Shown: one piece after another, positions 37,517 to 46,738 of the stretch
Numbering within the stretch: position 1 is the first letter of the stretch
How the letters are laid out: every line of letters begins with the position of its first letter
The notes under the pieces: generated by a model
The model's input: the letters and a program-made list of their open reading frames with translations, nothing else
The model's database searches: none
What the model was told of the DNA's origin: nothing
Assembly: GCF_000310245.1 (NCBI RefSeq)
Contig: NC_020505.1
Location: forward strand, 124,001 to 188,000
Direction of reading: 5' to 3'
DNA: 64,000 bases
Source: Candidatus Sulfuricurvum sp. RIFRC-1
Lineage (GTDB): Bacteria > Campylobacterota > Campylobacteria > Campylobacterales > Sulfurimonadaceae
Made by a program: the position numbers and the translations under genes

Positions 37517-37688
37517 TTTGAACGACAAAACAGCTGCTGAACTTCAAGGTATGCTCAAAGAGAAAAAAATTGAGCTTTTCACTTTGAAAATTAAGCAAAA
37601 AATGATGCAATTGACTAACACGAGCGAACTTCGCACGGCGAAAAAAGACATTGCACGCATTAACACTGCTATGAACGCAGTGAAGTAA
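37503..37688 (+). CDS. rpmC: 50S ribosomal protein L29
   Basis: 61 residues, two-helix protein ([33 protein letters not shown]). It starts inside the end of rplP, suggesting translational coupling. Confidence 0.95.
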   Translation: MKYTDLNDKTAAELQGMLKEKKIELFTLKIKQKMMQLTNTSELRTAKKDIARINTAMNAVK

Positions 37689-37698
37689 GGGCAGAGCT

Positions 37699-37950
37699 AT
37701 GACACATAAACGTGAAATTCAAGGTATCGTAGTTACAAAAGCCGGCGAAAAAACAGCAACTATCGTTGTTGAGCGCCGTGTTATGCACCCACGTTACCAC
37801 AAAACGGTAAAACGTTTCAAAAAATACATGATTCATGATGAGAACAACCAACTAAACATTGGTGATGAAGTGATCGCGATCGAGTGTCGTCCACTTTCTA
37901 AAAGCAAATCGTTCCGTCTTAAAACTCTTGTTAAAGGGGTGAACGCATGA
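37699..37950 (+). CDS. rpsQ: 30S ribosomal protein S17
   Basis: 83 residues. [39 protein letters not shown] and [14 protein letters not shown] define the OB-fold S17. ATGA overlap with rplN. Confidence 0.97.
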   Translation: MTHKREIQGIVVTKAGEKTATIVVERRVMHPRYHKTVKRFKKYMIHDENNQLNIGDEVIAIECRPLSKSKSFRLKTLVKGVNA

Positions 37951-38315
37951 TTCAAAGTTTTACTCGTCTAGCAGTAGCCGATAACACAGGGGCTAAAGAG
38001 ATCATGTGTATTAAGGTTCTTGGCGGTTCAAAGCGTCGTTATGCAACTGTTGGTGATGTTATCATCGCTTCAGTTAAAAAAGCGGCTCCAACCGGTAAGG
38101 TCAAAAAAGGTCAAGTGGTTACAGCAGTTGTTGTTCGTACGAAAAAAGAAGTTCACCGTGAAAACGGTTCTTTGATCCGTTTCGACGAAAATGCAGCAGT
38201 TATCCTTGATAAAAAACGTGAGCCAATCGGTACACGTATTTTCGGACCAGTAAGCCGTGAAGTTCGTTACGCAGGTTTCATGAAAATCGTATCACTTGCT
38301 CCAGAGGTTGTATGA
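37947..38315 (+). CDS. rplN: 50S ribosomal protein L14
   Basis: 122 residues starting [40 protein letters not shown] and the GPVSREVR block are typical. Overlaps rpsQ and rplX by 4 bases each. Confidence 0.98.
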   Translation: MIQSFTRLAVADNTGAKEIMCIKVLGGSKRRYATVGDVIIASVKKAAPTGKVKKGQVVTAVVVRTKKEVHRENGSLIRFDENAAVILDKKREPIGTRIFGPVSREVRYAGFMKIVSLAPEVV

Positions 38316-38545
38316 TGGCAAAATTTAATTTCAAAAAAGGCGACATTGTTGAAGTGATCGCCGGTGATGACAAAGGTACTAAAGCAGAATTGCTTCAAGT
38401 TATGCCTAAGAAAAACAAAGTAATCGTTAAGGGTGTTCGTGTTGCTAAAAAAGCGATCAAACCAAGCGAGCAAAATCCACAAGGCGGATTCTTGAGCAAA
38501 GAGATGCCTGTAGATGCATCAAATGTCCGTAAAGTTGAGGCGTAA
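38312..38545 (+). CDS. rplX: 50S ribosomal protein L24
   Basis: 77 residues with the KOW motif [20 protein letters not shown]. Two ATG codons in a row (38312 and 38315); the first gives the ATGA overlap with rplN. Short compared with about 104 residues in E. coli, but normal for this phylum. Confidence 0.95.
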   Translation: MMAKFNFKKGDIVEVIAGDDKGTKAELLQVMPKKNKVIVKGVRVAKKAIKPSEQNPQGGFLSKEMPVDASNVRKVEA

Positions 38546-38547
38546 TC

Positions 38548-39093
38548 ATGGCACGACTAAAAGATAAATATTTGGCTCTTAAGCCTGAGCTTCAATCAGC
38601 TCTTGGCATTGCTAACGCTATGCAGATCCCTAAACTTGAAAAAGTTGTGATCTCTGTCGGTTGTGGTTTTGCTATGAAAGACAACAAATTGATCCAAAGT
38701 ATCCAAGATACAATCAGCAACATCGCTGGTCAACGTGCTTCAGTAGTTGTTGCGCGTAAATCGGTTGCAGGATTTAAAGTACGTGAAGGGATGCCGGTTG
38801 GTGTTAAAGTTACACTACGCGGTGCTCAAATGTACGATTTCATGGATAAATTGATCTCTGTATCACTTCCACGTGTTAAAGACTTCCGTGGTATTCCACG
38901 TAACGGTTTTGACGGTCGCGGAAACTATAACTTCGGTTTGACAGAGCAATTGATTTTCCCGGAAGTTGATTACGATTCAATCATGCAAATCCACGGGATG
39001 AACATCACCGTGGTAACAAGTGCTACTGCAGACAAGGATGCTTTCAAGCTTCTTGAAATGATCGGTATGCCGTTTGCTAAAGGGAGAGAATAA
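38548..39093 (+). CDS. rplE: 50S ribosomal protein L5
   Basis: 181 residues. [13 protein letters not shown]-type block [39 protein letters not shown] and [15 protein letters not shown] are typical. Stop and rpsN start share a base (TAATG). Confidence 0.97.
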   Translation: MARLKDKYLALKPELQSALGIANAMQIPKLEKVVISVGCGFAMKDNKLIQSIQDTISNIAGQRASVVVARKSVAGFKVREGMPVGVKVTLRGAQMYDFMDKLISVSLPRVKDFRGIPRNGFDGRGNYNFGLTEQLIFPEVDYDSIMQIHGMNITVVTSATADKDAFKLLEMIGMPFAKGRE

Positions 39094-39278
39094 TGGCTAA
39101 GAAGTCAATGATCGCTAAAGCGGCGCGTACACCTAAATATGCGGTTCGTGCTTATACTCGTTGTCAGATTTGTGGTCGTCCACACTCTGTCATCAGTGAT
39201 TTTGGAATTTGTCGCGTTTGCTTCCGTAAAATGGCAAACGAAGGGTTAATCCCAGGCGTTAGAAAGTCAAGCTGGTAA
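39093..39278 (+). CDS. rpsN: 30S ribosomal protein S14, zinc (type Z) form
   Basis: 61 residues. The zinc ribbon is visible as CQICGRPH and CRVCFRKMA (two CxxC pairs), so this is the zinc-containing C+ form rather than the longer zinc-free form. A small hairpin overlaps its stop region before rpsH. Confidence 0.97.
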   Translation: MAKKSMIAKAARTPKYAVRAYTRCQICGRPHSVISDFGICRVCFRKMANEGLIPGVRKSSW

Positions 39279-39320
39279 TCCCAGCCTGATACTACTTACG
39301 ACTAAGATAAGGAAATATAA

Positions 39321-39716
39321 ATGATTAATGATTTGATCGCGGATTCGTTGACTCGTATCCGTAACGCGGCTATGCGTAGATTAGATGTAACAACATTGGT
39401 TCACTCAAAAGTAGTAGAAGCAGTTGTTGCAATTTTGGCTGATAAAGGCTACATCGAGAGCTTTAACGTTGTTGAAGACGGCGTTAAAAAAACCATCAAT
39501 GTAGTATTAAAATACGACGAAAAAGGTCGTACAGTTATCAATGAAGTAAAACGTGTCTCTAAACCGGGACGTCGTATTTACAAAGGTAAAGATGAACTTA
39601 AACGTTTCAAAAACGGTTACGGTACCATCATTGTCAGTAGTTCAAAAGGGGTTCTTCCTAACGATAAAGCATTCGAGCTTGGCGTAGGCGGAGAAGTCCT
39701 TTGTACAATTTGGTAA
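39321..39716 (+). CDS. rpsH: 30S ribosomal protein S8
   Basis: 131 residues. [31 protein letters not shown] and [13 protein letters not shown] are diagnostic. S8 is the feedback repressor of the spc part of this operon in E. coli. A 42-base gap separates it from rpsN. Confidence 0.97.
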   Translation: MINDLIADSLTRIRNAAMRRLDVTTLVHSKVVEAVVAILADKGYIESFNVVEDGVKKTINVVLKYDEKGRTVINEVKRVSKPGRRIYKGKDELKRFKNGYGTIIVSSSKGVLPNDKAFELGVGGEVLCTIW

Positions 39717-39725
39717 GGAGATAAG

Positions 39726-40262
39726 ATGTCACGTATTGGAAAACTTCCTATTTCTATCCCAGCTGATGTAACAGCGACACTCGATGGAACGTTATTGACG
39801 TTTACGAAAGGTGCAACAACTCAAACCTTGGATACTCTTGGTAACTGTGGTGTAGTACTTGAAGATAACACTTTGACGTTTAGTACAAACTCTGACCAAC
39901 GCGCTGATCGTGCATTCTGGGGTACTTACCGTGCACTAGCAGCAAACATCATTACAGGTTTGGTAACTGGTTTTGAGAAAAAACTAGAGATCAACGGTGT
40001 TGGTTATCGTGCAGCAGTTCAAGGCGATGTTTTGAATCTTCAACTTGGTTACAGCCATGATATCAATTTCGATATTCCAGCGGGTGTTACCATTGCAGTT
40101 GAGAAAAACGTTATCAGCATCAAAGGTGTCGATAAACAACAAATTGGACAAATTGCAGCTGTAATCCGTTCATTCCGTCCACCTGAGCCGTACAAAGGTA
40201 AAGGTGTTAAATATTCTGATGAGACTATCCTGCGTAAAGCCGGTAAGACATCTAAGAAATAA
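39726..40262 (+). CDS. rplF: 50S ribosomal protein L6
   Basis: 178 residues. [21 protein letters not shown]-type [16 protein letters not shown] and [17 protein letters not shown] are typical. Ribosome site AAGGAG before the ATG. Confidence 0.97.
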   Translation: MSRIGKLPISIPADVTATLDGTLLTFTKGATTQTLDTLGNCGVVLEDNTLTFSTNSDQRADRAFWGTYRALAANIITGLVTGFEKKLEINGVGYRAAVQGDVLNLQLGYSHDINFDIPAGVTIAVEKNVISIKGVDKQQIGQIAAVIRSFRPPEPYKGKGVKYSDETILRKAGKTSKK

Positions 40263-40273
40263 GGAGCGATGAT

Positions 40274-40630
40274 ATGACAGGTAAAACACTTAAAATTAAA
40301 ACGGCTAAACGTATTCAACGTAAGCGCCGTATTCGCTCTAAAATTTCAGGATGCGCGACTTTGCCACGTGTCTCAATTTTTCGTTCAAACCGCTACATCA
40401 GCGCACAAGCGATTAATGATGAATCAGCGGTAACGTTGGCGGCGGTTCACTCAAAAACTTTGGGTCTTAAAGCAAATAAAGCTGATGCTGAAAAAGCAGC
40501 GGCAGTATTCGCAAAAACCCTAAAAGATGCTGGGATCAATGAAGTTACGTTCGATCGTAACGGATTTTTGTATCACGGTGTTGTAAAAGCGTTTGCCGAA
40601 GCTCTTCGTGCAAATGAAATCAAGTTTTAA
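40274..40630 (+). CDS. rplR: 50S ribosomal protein L18
   Basis: 118 residues. [30 protein letters not shown] and a C-terminal [20 protein letters not shown] match the 5S-rRNA-binding L18 family. AAGGAG lies upstream. Confidence 0.96.
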   Translation: MTGKTLKIKTAKRIQRKRRIRSKISGCATLPRVSIFRSNRYISAQAINDESAVTLAAVHSKTLGLKANKADAEKAAAVFAKTLKDAGINEVTFDRNGFLYHGVVKAFAEALRANEIKF

Positions 40631-40640
40631 GGGCTGATGG

Positions 40641-41084
40641 ATGAATCCGATTAATAGAGAAGAATTTTCAGAAGCGATTGTAAACATCGGTCGTGTAACT
40701 AAAGTTGTAAAGGGTGGTAGACGTTTTCGTTTTACTGCTCTCGTAGTTGTAGGAAATAAAAAAGGAACCGTAGGTTACGGAGTCGGTAAAGCCAAAGAGG
40801 TTCCCGATGCTATCCGTAAAGCGGTTGACGAAGCGTTCAAAAACTTGACTAACGTGAAGATCAAAGGTACTACCATTGCTCACGATATCGAAGTTAAATA
40901 CAACGCGAGTCGTATCTTGCTTAAACCTGCATCTGAAGGTACAGGGGTTATCGCCGGTGGCGCTACCCGTCCGGTACTTGAGCTTGCTGGTATCCAAGAC
41001 ATCTTGACGAAGTCTTTGGGTTCTAACAATCCAAACACCGTGGTACGTGCAACAATCGATGCACTATCACGTATCAAAGGATAA
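40641..41084 (+). CDS. rpsE: 30S ribosomal protein S5
   Basis: 147 residues. [37 protein letters not shown] and [19 protein letters not shown] are typical. Directly followed by rplO: rpmD (L30), which lies between them in many bacteria, is absent, as usual in Campylobacterota. Confidence 0.97.
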   Translation: MNPINREEFSEAIVNIGRVTKVVKGGRRFRFTALVVVGNKKGTVGYGVGKAKEVPDAIRKAVDEAFKNLTNVKIKGTTIAHDIEVKYNASRILLKPASEGTGVIAGGATRPVLELAGIQDILTKSLGSNNPNTVVRATIDALSRIKG

Positions 41085-41087
41085 GGT

Positions 41088-41486
41088 ATGGCACTCGAAA
41101 ATCTTACCCCAGCTGAGGGATCAACCCACAGCACAAAACGTCTTGGTCGCGGCCAAGGAAGTGGCCAAGGTAAAACAGCCGGTAAAGGTCACAAAGGTCA
41201 AAAAGCGCGTAAAGGTTACAATGAAAAACGTAACTTTGAGGGTGGACAACAACCACTTGCTCGCCGTTTGCCAAAAATCGGTTTTACATCACGTGTTGTA
41301 AAACCAACGATTATTAATGTTGAAAAAACAAATGTAATTGCTGAACTTTCAGAGATTACAATGGAAACAATCCGTAGCGTACACCGATTGGCTAAATCGG
41401 TTACAAGTGTTAAACTTGTTGGCGCGAGCGCTAAAGATTTAGCATCTAAAATTAAAGACGAAAACGTTACAACAACTGGTAACTAA
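41088..41486 (+). CDS. rplO: 50S ribosomal protein L15
   Basis: 132 residues, slightly shorter than the E. coli protein. The basic glycine-rich region [20 protein letters not shown] and [17 protein letters not shown] are diagnostic. Stop overlaps the secY start (TAATG). Confidence 0.96.
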   Translation: MALENLTPAEGSTHSTKRLGRGQGSGQGKTAGKGHKGQKARKGYNEKRNFEGGQQPLARRLPKIGFTSRVVKPTIINVEKTNVIAELSEITMETIRSVHRLAKSVTSVKLVGASAKDLASKIKDENVTTTGN

Positions 41487-42748
41487 TGAACCAACAACTT
41501 GTAAACAAGATCTTAATTACGATCGGTTTTCTCTTTATCTTCCGACTACTGGCATACGTGCCGGTGCCGGGTGTTGACACAGCTGTCATCGCTTCGTTTT
41601 TTGATGATCACGCGGCAGATGCGTTAGGTCTATTCAATATGTTCAGCGGAAATGCCGTAGAACGTTTATCTATTATCTCTCTTGGCATTATGCCCTACAT
41701 TACAGCCTCAATTATTATGGAACTCCTAGCAGCCACTTTCCCGAACTTAGCGCAAATGAAAAAAGAGCGTGACGGTATGGTGAAATACATGCAAATTATC
41801 CGATATGCCACTATTGCGATTACGATTGTACAAGCGATCGGTGTGAGTGTCGGATTGCAAGGTATGACCGGAAAAGACGGCAGCAGTGCTATTTTGGTTG
41901 ATCACTCAACCTTTATGCTCCTTGCGGTTGTTTCGATGTTGGCGGGTACTATGTTGTTGATGTGGATCGGTGAACAGATTACTCAAAGCGGTATCGGTAA
42001 CGGTGTCTCTTTGATCATCTTCGCCGGCATTGTTTCGGCAATTCCGAGTGCGATTTCTCAAGCAGTAACGATGGTCAATACCGGAGCGATGGGATTCTTA
42101 TCCCTTGTAGGTATTATTGCCCTCATTATTGCGACGATTTTGGTCATTATTTATGTTGAGCTGGGGGAACGCCGTATTCCGGTTACCTATGCGAAAAAGA
42201 CAATGATGCAAAATCAAAACAAACGGGTTATGAATTACATTCCGGTTAAAGTGAATCTCTCCGGGGTTATTCCGGTTATTTTTGCTTCGGCAATTTTAAT
42301 GTTCCCGATGACGGTTATGTCATCGAGTACCAATCCGACGGTTCAAGCAATCGCGGACGTACTTAATCCAAATCACTATTTCTTTAACTTTTTGACCTTT
42401 GTATTTGTTGTGTTCTTTGCATTTTTTTATGCGTCTATCGTATTTAATGCAAAAGATATCTCCGATAACCTCAAACGTCAGGGTGGATTTATTCCGGGTG
42501 TTCGTCCGGGCGAATCAACCAAAGAGTTTTTGAATGATACGGCGGGACGATTGACCATTACGGGTGCCATCTATCTCGGGCTTGTAGCAACTTTGCCATG
42601 GGTTATTGTTAAAGCGATGGGTGTGCCGTTCTTCTTTGGAGGGACAGCAGTATTGATCGTGGTTCAGGTTGCTCTGGACACAATGCGTCGTATTGAAGCA
42701 CAGGTTTATATGTCAAAATATCAAACCCTTAGCGCGGTTGGTCTGTAA
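41486..42748 (+). CDS. secY: Preprotein translocase subunit SecY
   Basis: A 420-residue inner membrane channel protein with ten predicted membrane helices. LAYVPVPGVD follows helix 1. The plug-region, LGIMPYITASIIMEL, IGNGVSLIIFAGI, GERRIPVTYAKK and the cytoplasmic loop GGFIPGVRPGESTKEFL are intact. It forms the Sec pore with SecE and SecG. Translation is coupled to rplO and map follows 2 bases later. Confidence 0.98.
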   Translation: MNQQLVNKILITIGFLFIFRLLAYVPVPGVDTAVIASFFDDHAADALGLFNMFSGNAVERLSIISLGIMPYITASIIMELLAATFPNLAQMKKERDGMVKYMQIIRYATIAITIVQAIGVSVGLQGMTGKDGSSAILVDHSTFMLLAVVSMLAGTMLLMWIGEQITQSGIGNGVSLIIFAGIVSAIPSAISQAVTMVNTGAMGFLSLVGIIALIIATILVIIYVELGERRIPVTYAKKTMMQNQNKRVMNYIPVKVNLSGVIPVIFASAILMFPMTVMSSSTNPTVQAIADVLNPNHYFFNFLTFVFVVFFAFFYASIVFNAKDISDNLKRQGGFIPGVRPGESTKEFLNDTAGRLTITGAIYLGLVATLPWVIVKAMGVPFFFGGTAVLIVVQVALDTMRRIEAQVYMSKYQTLSAVGL

Positions 42749-42750
42749 CA

Positions 42751-43509
42751 ATGGCGATTGCGCTACGCAAAAATGATGAAATAGCTTCACTTCGTGCTGC
42801 GAATCAAATCGTAGGTGCGACGTTGGAATTATTAGCTTCTCATACTAAACCGGGAATTACCCTAAAAGAGCTTGATGCCATTGGTGAGGAGTATATCCGC
42901 AGCCAAGGTGCCATTCCCTCTTTTAAAGGGCTTTACGGTTTTCCAAGTGCCGTTTGTACCTCTGTTAATGAAGTGATCATCCATGGTATCCCAACCGATT
43001 ACGCTTTGCGTGAGGGTGATATTGTCGGATTTGACGTAGGGACAAAAAAAGGGGGGTATTTTGGTGATGCAGCAATCTCGCTTGGAGTCGGAAAGATCAC
43101 TCCTGAAGACGAAGCATTGATTGCATGTTCTAAAGATGCCCTTTACTTTGCCATCGACATTATCAAAGACGGAATGCGCTTTAAAGAGCTTTCGTATGAG
43201 ATAGAGCAGTTTATTCACGGTCGGGGATTTGTCCCTTTGCGTGGATTCTGCGGTCATGGAATCGGTAAAAAGCCGCATGAAGAACCGGAAATCCCGAATT
43301 ATATGGATGGAACCAATGCGAAAGCAGGACCAAAAATTAAAAACGGAATGGTTTTTTGTCTGGAACCAATGATTTGCCACAAAGAGGGAACCTCCAAAAT
43401 TTTGGCAAATGGCTGGGATGTGGTGAGTACGGATGGGCTGAGAGGCTCTCATTACGAGCATACGGTTGCGATTATCAACGGTAGAGCTGAAATATTATCA
43501 ATCGCGTAA
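42751..43509 (+). CDS. map: Methionine aminopeptidase, type I
   Basis: A 252-residue metalloprotease that removes N-terminal methionine. Metal ligands are visible in [17 protein letters not shown] (two Asp), [18 protein letters not shown] (His), FCLEPMI (Glu) and YEHTVAI (conserved at the last Glu/His block). Substrate His is in [10 protein letters not shown]. Located between secY and infA as in many bacteria. Confidence 0.97.
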   Translation: MAIALRKNDEIASLRAANQIVGATLELLASHTKPGITLKELDAIGEEYIRSQGAIPSFKGLYGFPSAVCTSVNEVIIHGIPTDYALREGDIVGFDVGTKKGGYFGDAAISLGVGKITPEDEALIACSKDALYFAIDIIKDGMRFKELSYEIEQFIHGRGFVPLRGFCGHGIGKKPHEEPEIPNYMDGTNAKAGPKIKNGMVFCLEPMICHKEGTSKILANGWDVVSTDGLRGSHYEHTVAIINGRAEILSIA

Positions 43510-43519
43510 AGGAATATAT

Positions 43520-43738
43520 ATGGCAAAAGATGATGTCATTGAAGTAGACGGAAAGATTATTGAGGCACTACCCAATGCAACGTTTCGTGTTGAGTTGCCG
43601 AATGGTCATGTTATTTTGTGTCATATCGCAGGTAAAATGCGCATGCACTACATCAAAATTCTCCCGGGTGATACGGTGAAAATCGAACTGACTCCCTACA
43701 GCTTGGATAAAGGGCGAATTACCTATCGCTATAAATGA
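43520..43738 (+). CDS. infA: Translation initiation factor IF-1
   Basis: 72 residues starting [20 protein letters not shown], an OB-fold protein that binds the ribosomal A site. [20 protein letters not shown] and the terminal GRITYRYK are typical. ATG 43520 has AAAGGAATA upstream; the longer frame beginning in map was rejected. rpmJ and rpsM, which often follow, are not present; upp follows instead. Confidence 0.97.
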   Translation: MAKDDVIEVDGKIIEALPNATFRVELPNGHVILCHIAGKMRMHYIKILPGDTVKIELTPYSLDKGRITYRYK

Positions 43739-43763
43739 GTGCTGCTGCTTAGGCAGTCGGCAC
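43739..43763 (+). terminator. Weak hairpin after infA
   Basis: GTGC and CTGC pair with GCAG and GCAC around TTAG, with a small internal mismatch. No U-tract follows, so termination here is uncertain. A TATAAT (43775-43780) follows and may be the -10 of a separate upp promoter. Confidence 0.4.
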
Positions 43764-43806
43764 CCATTATGTATTATAATGGTATATCTTTTTTGAAAGA
43801 AAAATT

Positions 43807-44427
43807 ATGTACATACATCCAACCCATCCCCTTCTCCAATCTTTAGTTAATACCCTTCGTGATACGACACTTTCCCCTTTGGTTTTTCGTCATACCATGA
43901 AAGAGATTACTAAAATTTTGCTCTATGAATCCCTTAAAAATATTCCGGTATCCTCTAAAAAAATTATCTCTTGGCAAGGAGAACAGAGCGTTGAGTGTAT
44001 TGACGAGTCGCAGATTATGGTTGTATCGGTACTTCGCGCTGCATTGCCGATGCACGATGCGGTTATTGAGACGTTAAATCATTCGATATCCGGTTTTCTA
44101 GGGATAAAAAGAGATGAAGAGACCCATAAAAGTCATCTCTATTATGATCGTGTCGGTGAGTGTACCGGCAAAACGGTTATTTTGGTCGATCCAATGGTGG
44201 CAACAGGAGGATCTTTATGTGATGCTATTGAAATTGTCCGGAAGAAAGGGGCAACAAAAGTGATTTCGCTGAATATCATTGCCTCGCCTGAAGGGATCAA
44301 GGCTGTAGAATCGGTATATCCCGAAGTGACAATTGTAATAGCACAGATTGATGAGCGGCTGGATGAAAATAAGTTCATTGTCCCTGGATTGGGCGATGCA
44401 GGTGATCGAGCCTTCAATACATTGTGA
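43807..44427 (+). CDS. upp: Uracil phosphoribosyltransferase
   Basis: A 206-residue salvage enzyme that makes UMP from uracil and PRPP. The PRPP loop VILVDPMVATGGSLCDAIE and the uracil-binding C-terminal FIVPGLGDAGDRAF are diagnostic. VVSVLRAALPMHDA is the flexible-loop block. GAAAGAAAAATT precedes the ATG. The Sel1 gene starts just after it. Confidence 0.97.
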   Translation: MYIHPTHPLLQSLVNTLRDTTLSPLVFRHTMKEITKILLYESLKNIPVSSKKIISWQGEQSVECIDESQIMVVSVLRAALPMHDAVIETLNHSISGFLGIKRDEETHKSHLYYDRVGECTGKTVILVDPMVATGGSLCDAIEIVRKKGATKVISLNIIASPEGIKAVESVYPEVTIVIAQIDERLDENKFIVPGLGDAGDRAFNTL

Positions 44428-44428
44428 G

Positions 44429-45082
44429 ATGAATATGAAATGGATACTAGTATTTCTAATAATCGGATGGTTAAACGCGCTTAATGCAGATGGATTGAAA
44501 GAGGATACACAACGAAAATCGTTTTGGGATACCTATACCTCGGCATTGCGCGGAGATAAGATAGCACAGTTTCAAACCGGTGTTATTTACGAGCGCGGTA
44601 TCGGTGTAGAAGTCAATCAAACGCATGCGGCTCTATGGTATGAAAAAGCAGCGCATCAAGGGTATGTGGATGCGCAGTATAATCTTGCACTCTTATATGC
44701 ATCAGGGCGCGGAGTAGAAAAAAACCTTGATTGGGCGATGATATGGCTTACGAAAGCAGCAAAACAAGGGGATAAAGAGGCAAGAGCCCTTTTGTTGGAA
44801 ATAATAGACGGAAAATTAGACAGGGATAAGCCCAAAGACGCAAACGCAAAAATTGCGTCTCCTCTGATTGAGACAATCACACCCGTTCGTTTTAAAACAA
44901 TAGAAGGGGGACAGATTTGTTCGTTGGAAGGGGCCTGTAAAAGCTATAAAGCGAATACGACTATAACATCTAAAATAAAAAGCGGTTCACGATATAAAGT
45001 GAGCGGTATTGGCGGGAAAAACGGATGGCAGCCGTATATCGGCGAGGGGTGGATTCATGAAAAGGATGTGCAGAGAGATTAA
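44429..45082 (+). CDS. Exported Sel1-repeat protein with SH3-like C-terminal domain
   Basis: A 217-residue protein. The signal peptide MNMKWILVFLIIGWLNALNA is followed by two Sel1-like repeats (FQTGVIYERGIGVEVN...AALWYEKAAHQGY and AQYNLALLYASGRGVEKN...AMIWLTKAAKQGD, about residues 45-118). The C-terminal part (about 160-217) looks like a bacterial SH3 domain (ICSLEGACKSYK, GWQPYIGEGWIHEKDV). Probably a periplasmic scaffold binding protein or peptidoglycan partners. The start may be 44429 or 44435; neither has a strong ribosome site and coupling to upp, which ends 1 base earlier, is likely. Confidence 0.82.
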   Translation: MNMKWILVFLIIGWLNALNADGLKEDTQRKSFWDTYTSALRGDKIAQFQTGVIYERGIGVEVNQTHAALWYEKAAHQGYVDAQYNLALLYASGRGVEKNLDWAMIWLTKAAKQGDKEARALLLEIIDGKLDRDKPKDANAKIASPLIETITPVRFKTIEGGQICSLEGACKSYKANTTITSKIKSGSRYKVSGIGGKNGWQPYIGEGWIHEKDVQRD

Positions 45083-45097
45083 GCTCCGCACAATGAG

Positions 45098-45412
45098 TTA
45101 TTTTATAAAACTACAGCAGTAATCGCTCACGATTTTAACTTTTAAATGAAATGCACTGTTGGCAGGTACATCGAAGCTTTGCGGTCCTTGAACGATAATC
45201 CACTCTTCTGAACCCGGAAGCTGAACCTCCATCTCTCCGCTCATAATCTCCATAATCTCTTTATCGCCGGTGTTAAACGTGTATTCACCCGGAAGCATGA
45301 TCCCAAGAGTTTTAATACTGCCGTCTGCAAAATGAAGGGTACGGCTGGTAACTTTACCGTCAAAATAGATATTCGCTTTTTTGTCTGCGGTGACGTTGGT
45401 AAATTGTGACAT
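45098..45412 (-). CDS. ppnP: Pyrimidine/purine nucleoside phosphorylase
   Basis: A 104-residue single-domain cupin of the DUF1255/PpnP family, which splits nucleosides with phosphate. Conserved parts are [39 protein letters not shown] and [11 protein letters not shown]. The size is normal. AGGAGAAATCT lies just before the ATG. It is convergent with the Sel1 gene and fits nucleoside salvage along with nearby upp, though it is on the other strand. Confidence 0.93.
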   Translation of the reverse strand: MSQFTNVTADKKANIYFDGKVTSRTLHFADGSIKTLGIMLPGEYTFNTGDKEIMEIMSGEMEVQLPGSEEWIIVQGPQSFDVPANSAFHLKVKIVSDYCCSFIK

Positions 45413-45439
45413 AGATTTCTCCTAAAAATAATGGTGCAA

Positions 45440-45655
45440 TTATAGCGGATTGAGTTCTTGCTTGATCTTTTTAGGCAAGTGGGCGAAAGGAAAATCGGTG
45501 ACAATCTTCGTTACATCCCCATCTTTGATATGAACTTCTAAGAGCATCGTCTCTCGGTTAAAACTGATGAGGGTAAACGTCTGATCGTTTTCACTGTAAA
45601 CGAGGTTACGCGCTTTTAGGTGACTAAAAGGGCTTTTACGTGGTCTATATCCCAT
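45440..45655 (-). CDS. Small hypothetical protein, 71 residues
   Basis: I do not recognise a named family. It starts MGYRPRKSPFSHLKARNLVY and continues with beta-strand-like segments (TFTLISFNRETMLLEVHI, KIVTDFPFAHLPKKI). It is basic and soluble, possibly a small RNA-binding or ribosome-associated protein. It starts inside the end of the CvfB-like gene (11-base overlap), which supports co-translation. Confidence 0.65.
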   Translation of the reverse strand: MGYRPRKSPFSHLKARNLVYSENDQTFTLISFNRETMLLEVHIKDGDVTKIVTDFPFAHLPKKIKQELNPL

Positions 45656-46484
45656 AAATTCCGTTCTCCTGAACTGTTATTTTTTTACTATCGACGAGCT
45701 GTGTTAATGCACTTTTAAAATTCTTTTTACTGAGTCCAAAGGTTTTTTGAATCAAATCGGGATCACTTTTGTAGTTGTACGGCAACATCCCGCCATTGGC
45801 TTTTATCATCGAGAGGATTTTATCAGCGGCACCGGAAGCTTTGGCTTTTCCGACCATCTGAAGAGAGAGATCGAGTTTACCATCAGGACGGAGAACTTTT
45901 ACGAATCCGTTTTTGATTTGTCCGACACGAACCTCTTCAAAAATCTCGTTGGCGTAAATCATCCCCTCAAATTTATGATCCACGATCACTTTATACCCCA
46001 TAGGGGTTTTGGCGATAATCATAAACGCTACGGGAGTGTTGGGGTAAAAACTCTTCGGCGGCATCTCTAATGCACCGCTGATTTTTTCCGTTCCTACCAG
46101 ACGGTTGGTTTGCTCGTCCAAGATAACTCGCACGAGCCGCTTTTCACCGACGGCGAACGGGCGTTTTTGAAGCGCACGGGGGATAAAAAGGTCTTTAGGA
46201 AGCCCCCAGTTTACAAACGCACCGATAGGGGTGGTATCGACCACTTCGACAAATGCGATTTCATTCACCATCGCTTTAGGCATTGCCGTCGTAGCAACGG
46301 GGCGATCTTCGCTGTCGGTATAGACAAATACATCGATGGTATCACCGATGTGCATTTTGTCGGTGACGTATTGGTTGGGCAGTAATATATCGCTCTCATC
46401 CAGTGCACGCAAGAATAGTCCCGGCACGGTATCGCGATCAATTGTGAGGATATTAATTTCCCCGATTTTTAGTGTTTCATTCAT
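45645..46484 (-). CDS. CvfB-like S1-domain RNA-binding protein
   Basis: A 279-residue protein with three S1/OB-like segments and a C-terminal winged helix, as in CvfB/YitL. Recognisable parts are IGAFVNWGLPKDLFIPRALQ (S1), PMGYKVIVDHKFEGMIYANEIF (S1) and VLRPDGKLDLSLQ. The C-terminal helix-rich end is DPDLIQKTFGLSKKNFKSAL. Relatives bind RNA and influence virulence or stress genes; the target is unknown. It heads a two-gene unit with the small ORF. Confidence 0.88.
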   Translation of the reverse strand: MNETLKIGEINILTIDRDTVPGLFLRALDESDILLPNQYVTDKMHIGDTIDVFVYTDSEDRPVATTAMPKAMVNEIAFVEVVDTTPIGAFVNWGLPKDLFIPRALQKRPFAVGEKRLVRVILDEQTNRLVGTEKISGALEMPPKSFYPNTPVAFMIIAKTPMGYKVIVDHKFEGMIYANEIFEEVRVGQIKNGFVKVLRPDGKLDLSLQMVGKAKASGAADKILSMIKANGGMLPYNYKSDPDLIQKTFGLSKKNFKSALTQLVDSKKITVQENGIYGI

Positions 46485-46514
46485 GATGGAATTATAGCGG
46501 GTTTTGGCTACGCC

Positions 46515-46591
46515 CGTTATCCCCGACCTGATCGGGGATCCAGTGGTTCTAAATACAGGGGATGGATTCCCAATCGAGTTGGGAATGACAG
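46515..46591. repeat. Palindromic repeat, copy 1
   Basis: TATCCCCGACCTGATCGGGG and the nearby GGATTCCCAATCGAGTTGGG, followed by AATGAC, form two short inverted repeats bounded by the sequences TATCC and AATGAC. A related copy lies at 46654-46701. They fill the gap between the CvfB-like gene and the AT-rich patch. Confidence 0.65.
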
Positions 46592-46653
46592 AGATGTTAG
46601 ATATAAAAGTGACACTTTGGTATAATTAAAAACAGTATAATTTTATGATTTTT

Positions 46654-46701
46654 CGTCATCCCCGACTTGATCGGGAATCCAGCATTAGAGAGAATGGATT
46701 A
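46654..46701. repeat. Palindromic repeat, copy 2
   Basis: CGTCATCCCCGACTTGATCG followed by GGAATCCAG is the first half of the copy-1 unit in nearly the same form, and GAATGGATT follows. The second half is lost. It borders the small secreted protein gene. Confidence 0.6.
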
Positions 46702-46738
46702 ATGGATGATGAAATCGTAAATAAAATTTGGAGTATAA

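Noticed and set aside
42862-43461. 199-codon minus-strand ORF
   Set aside because: It lies wholly antisense to map, whose catalytic motifs are intact; it shows no family motif.
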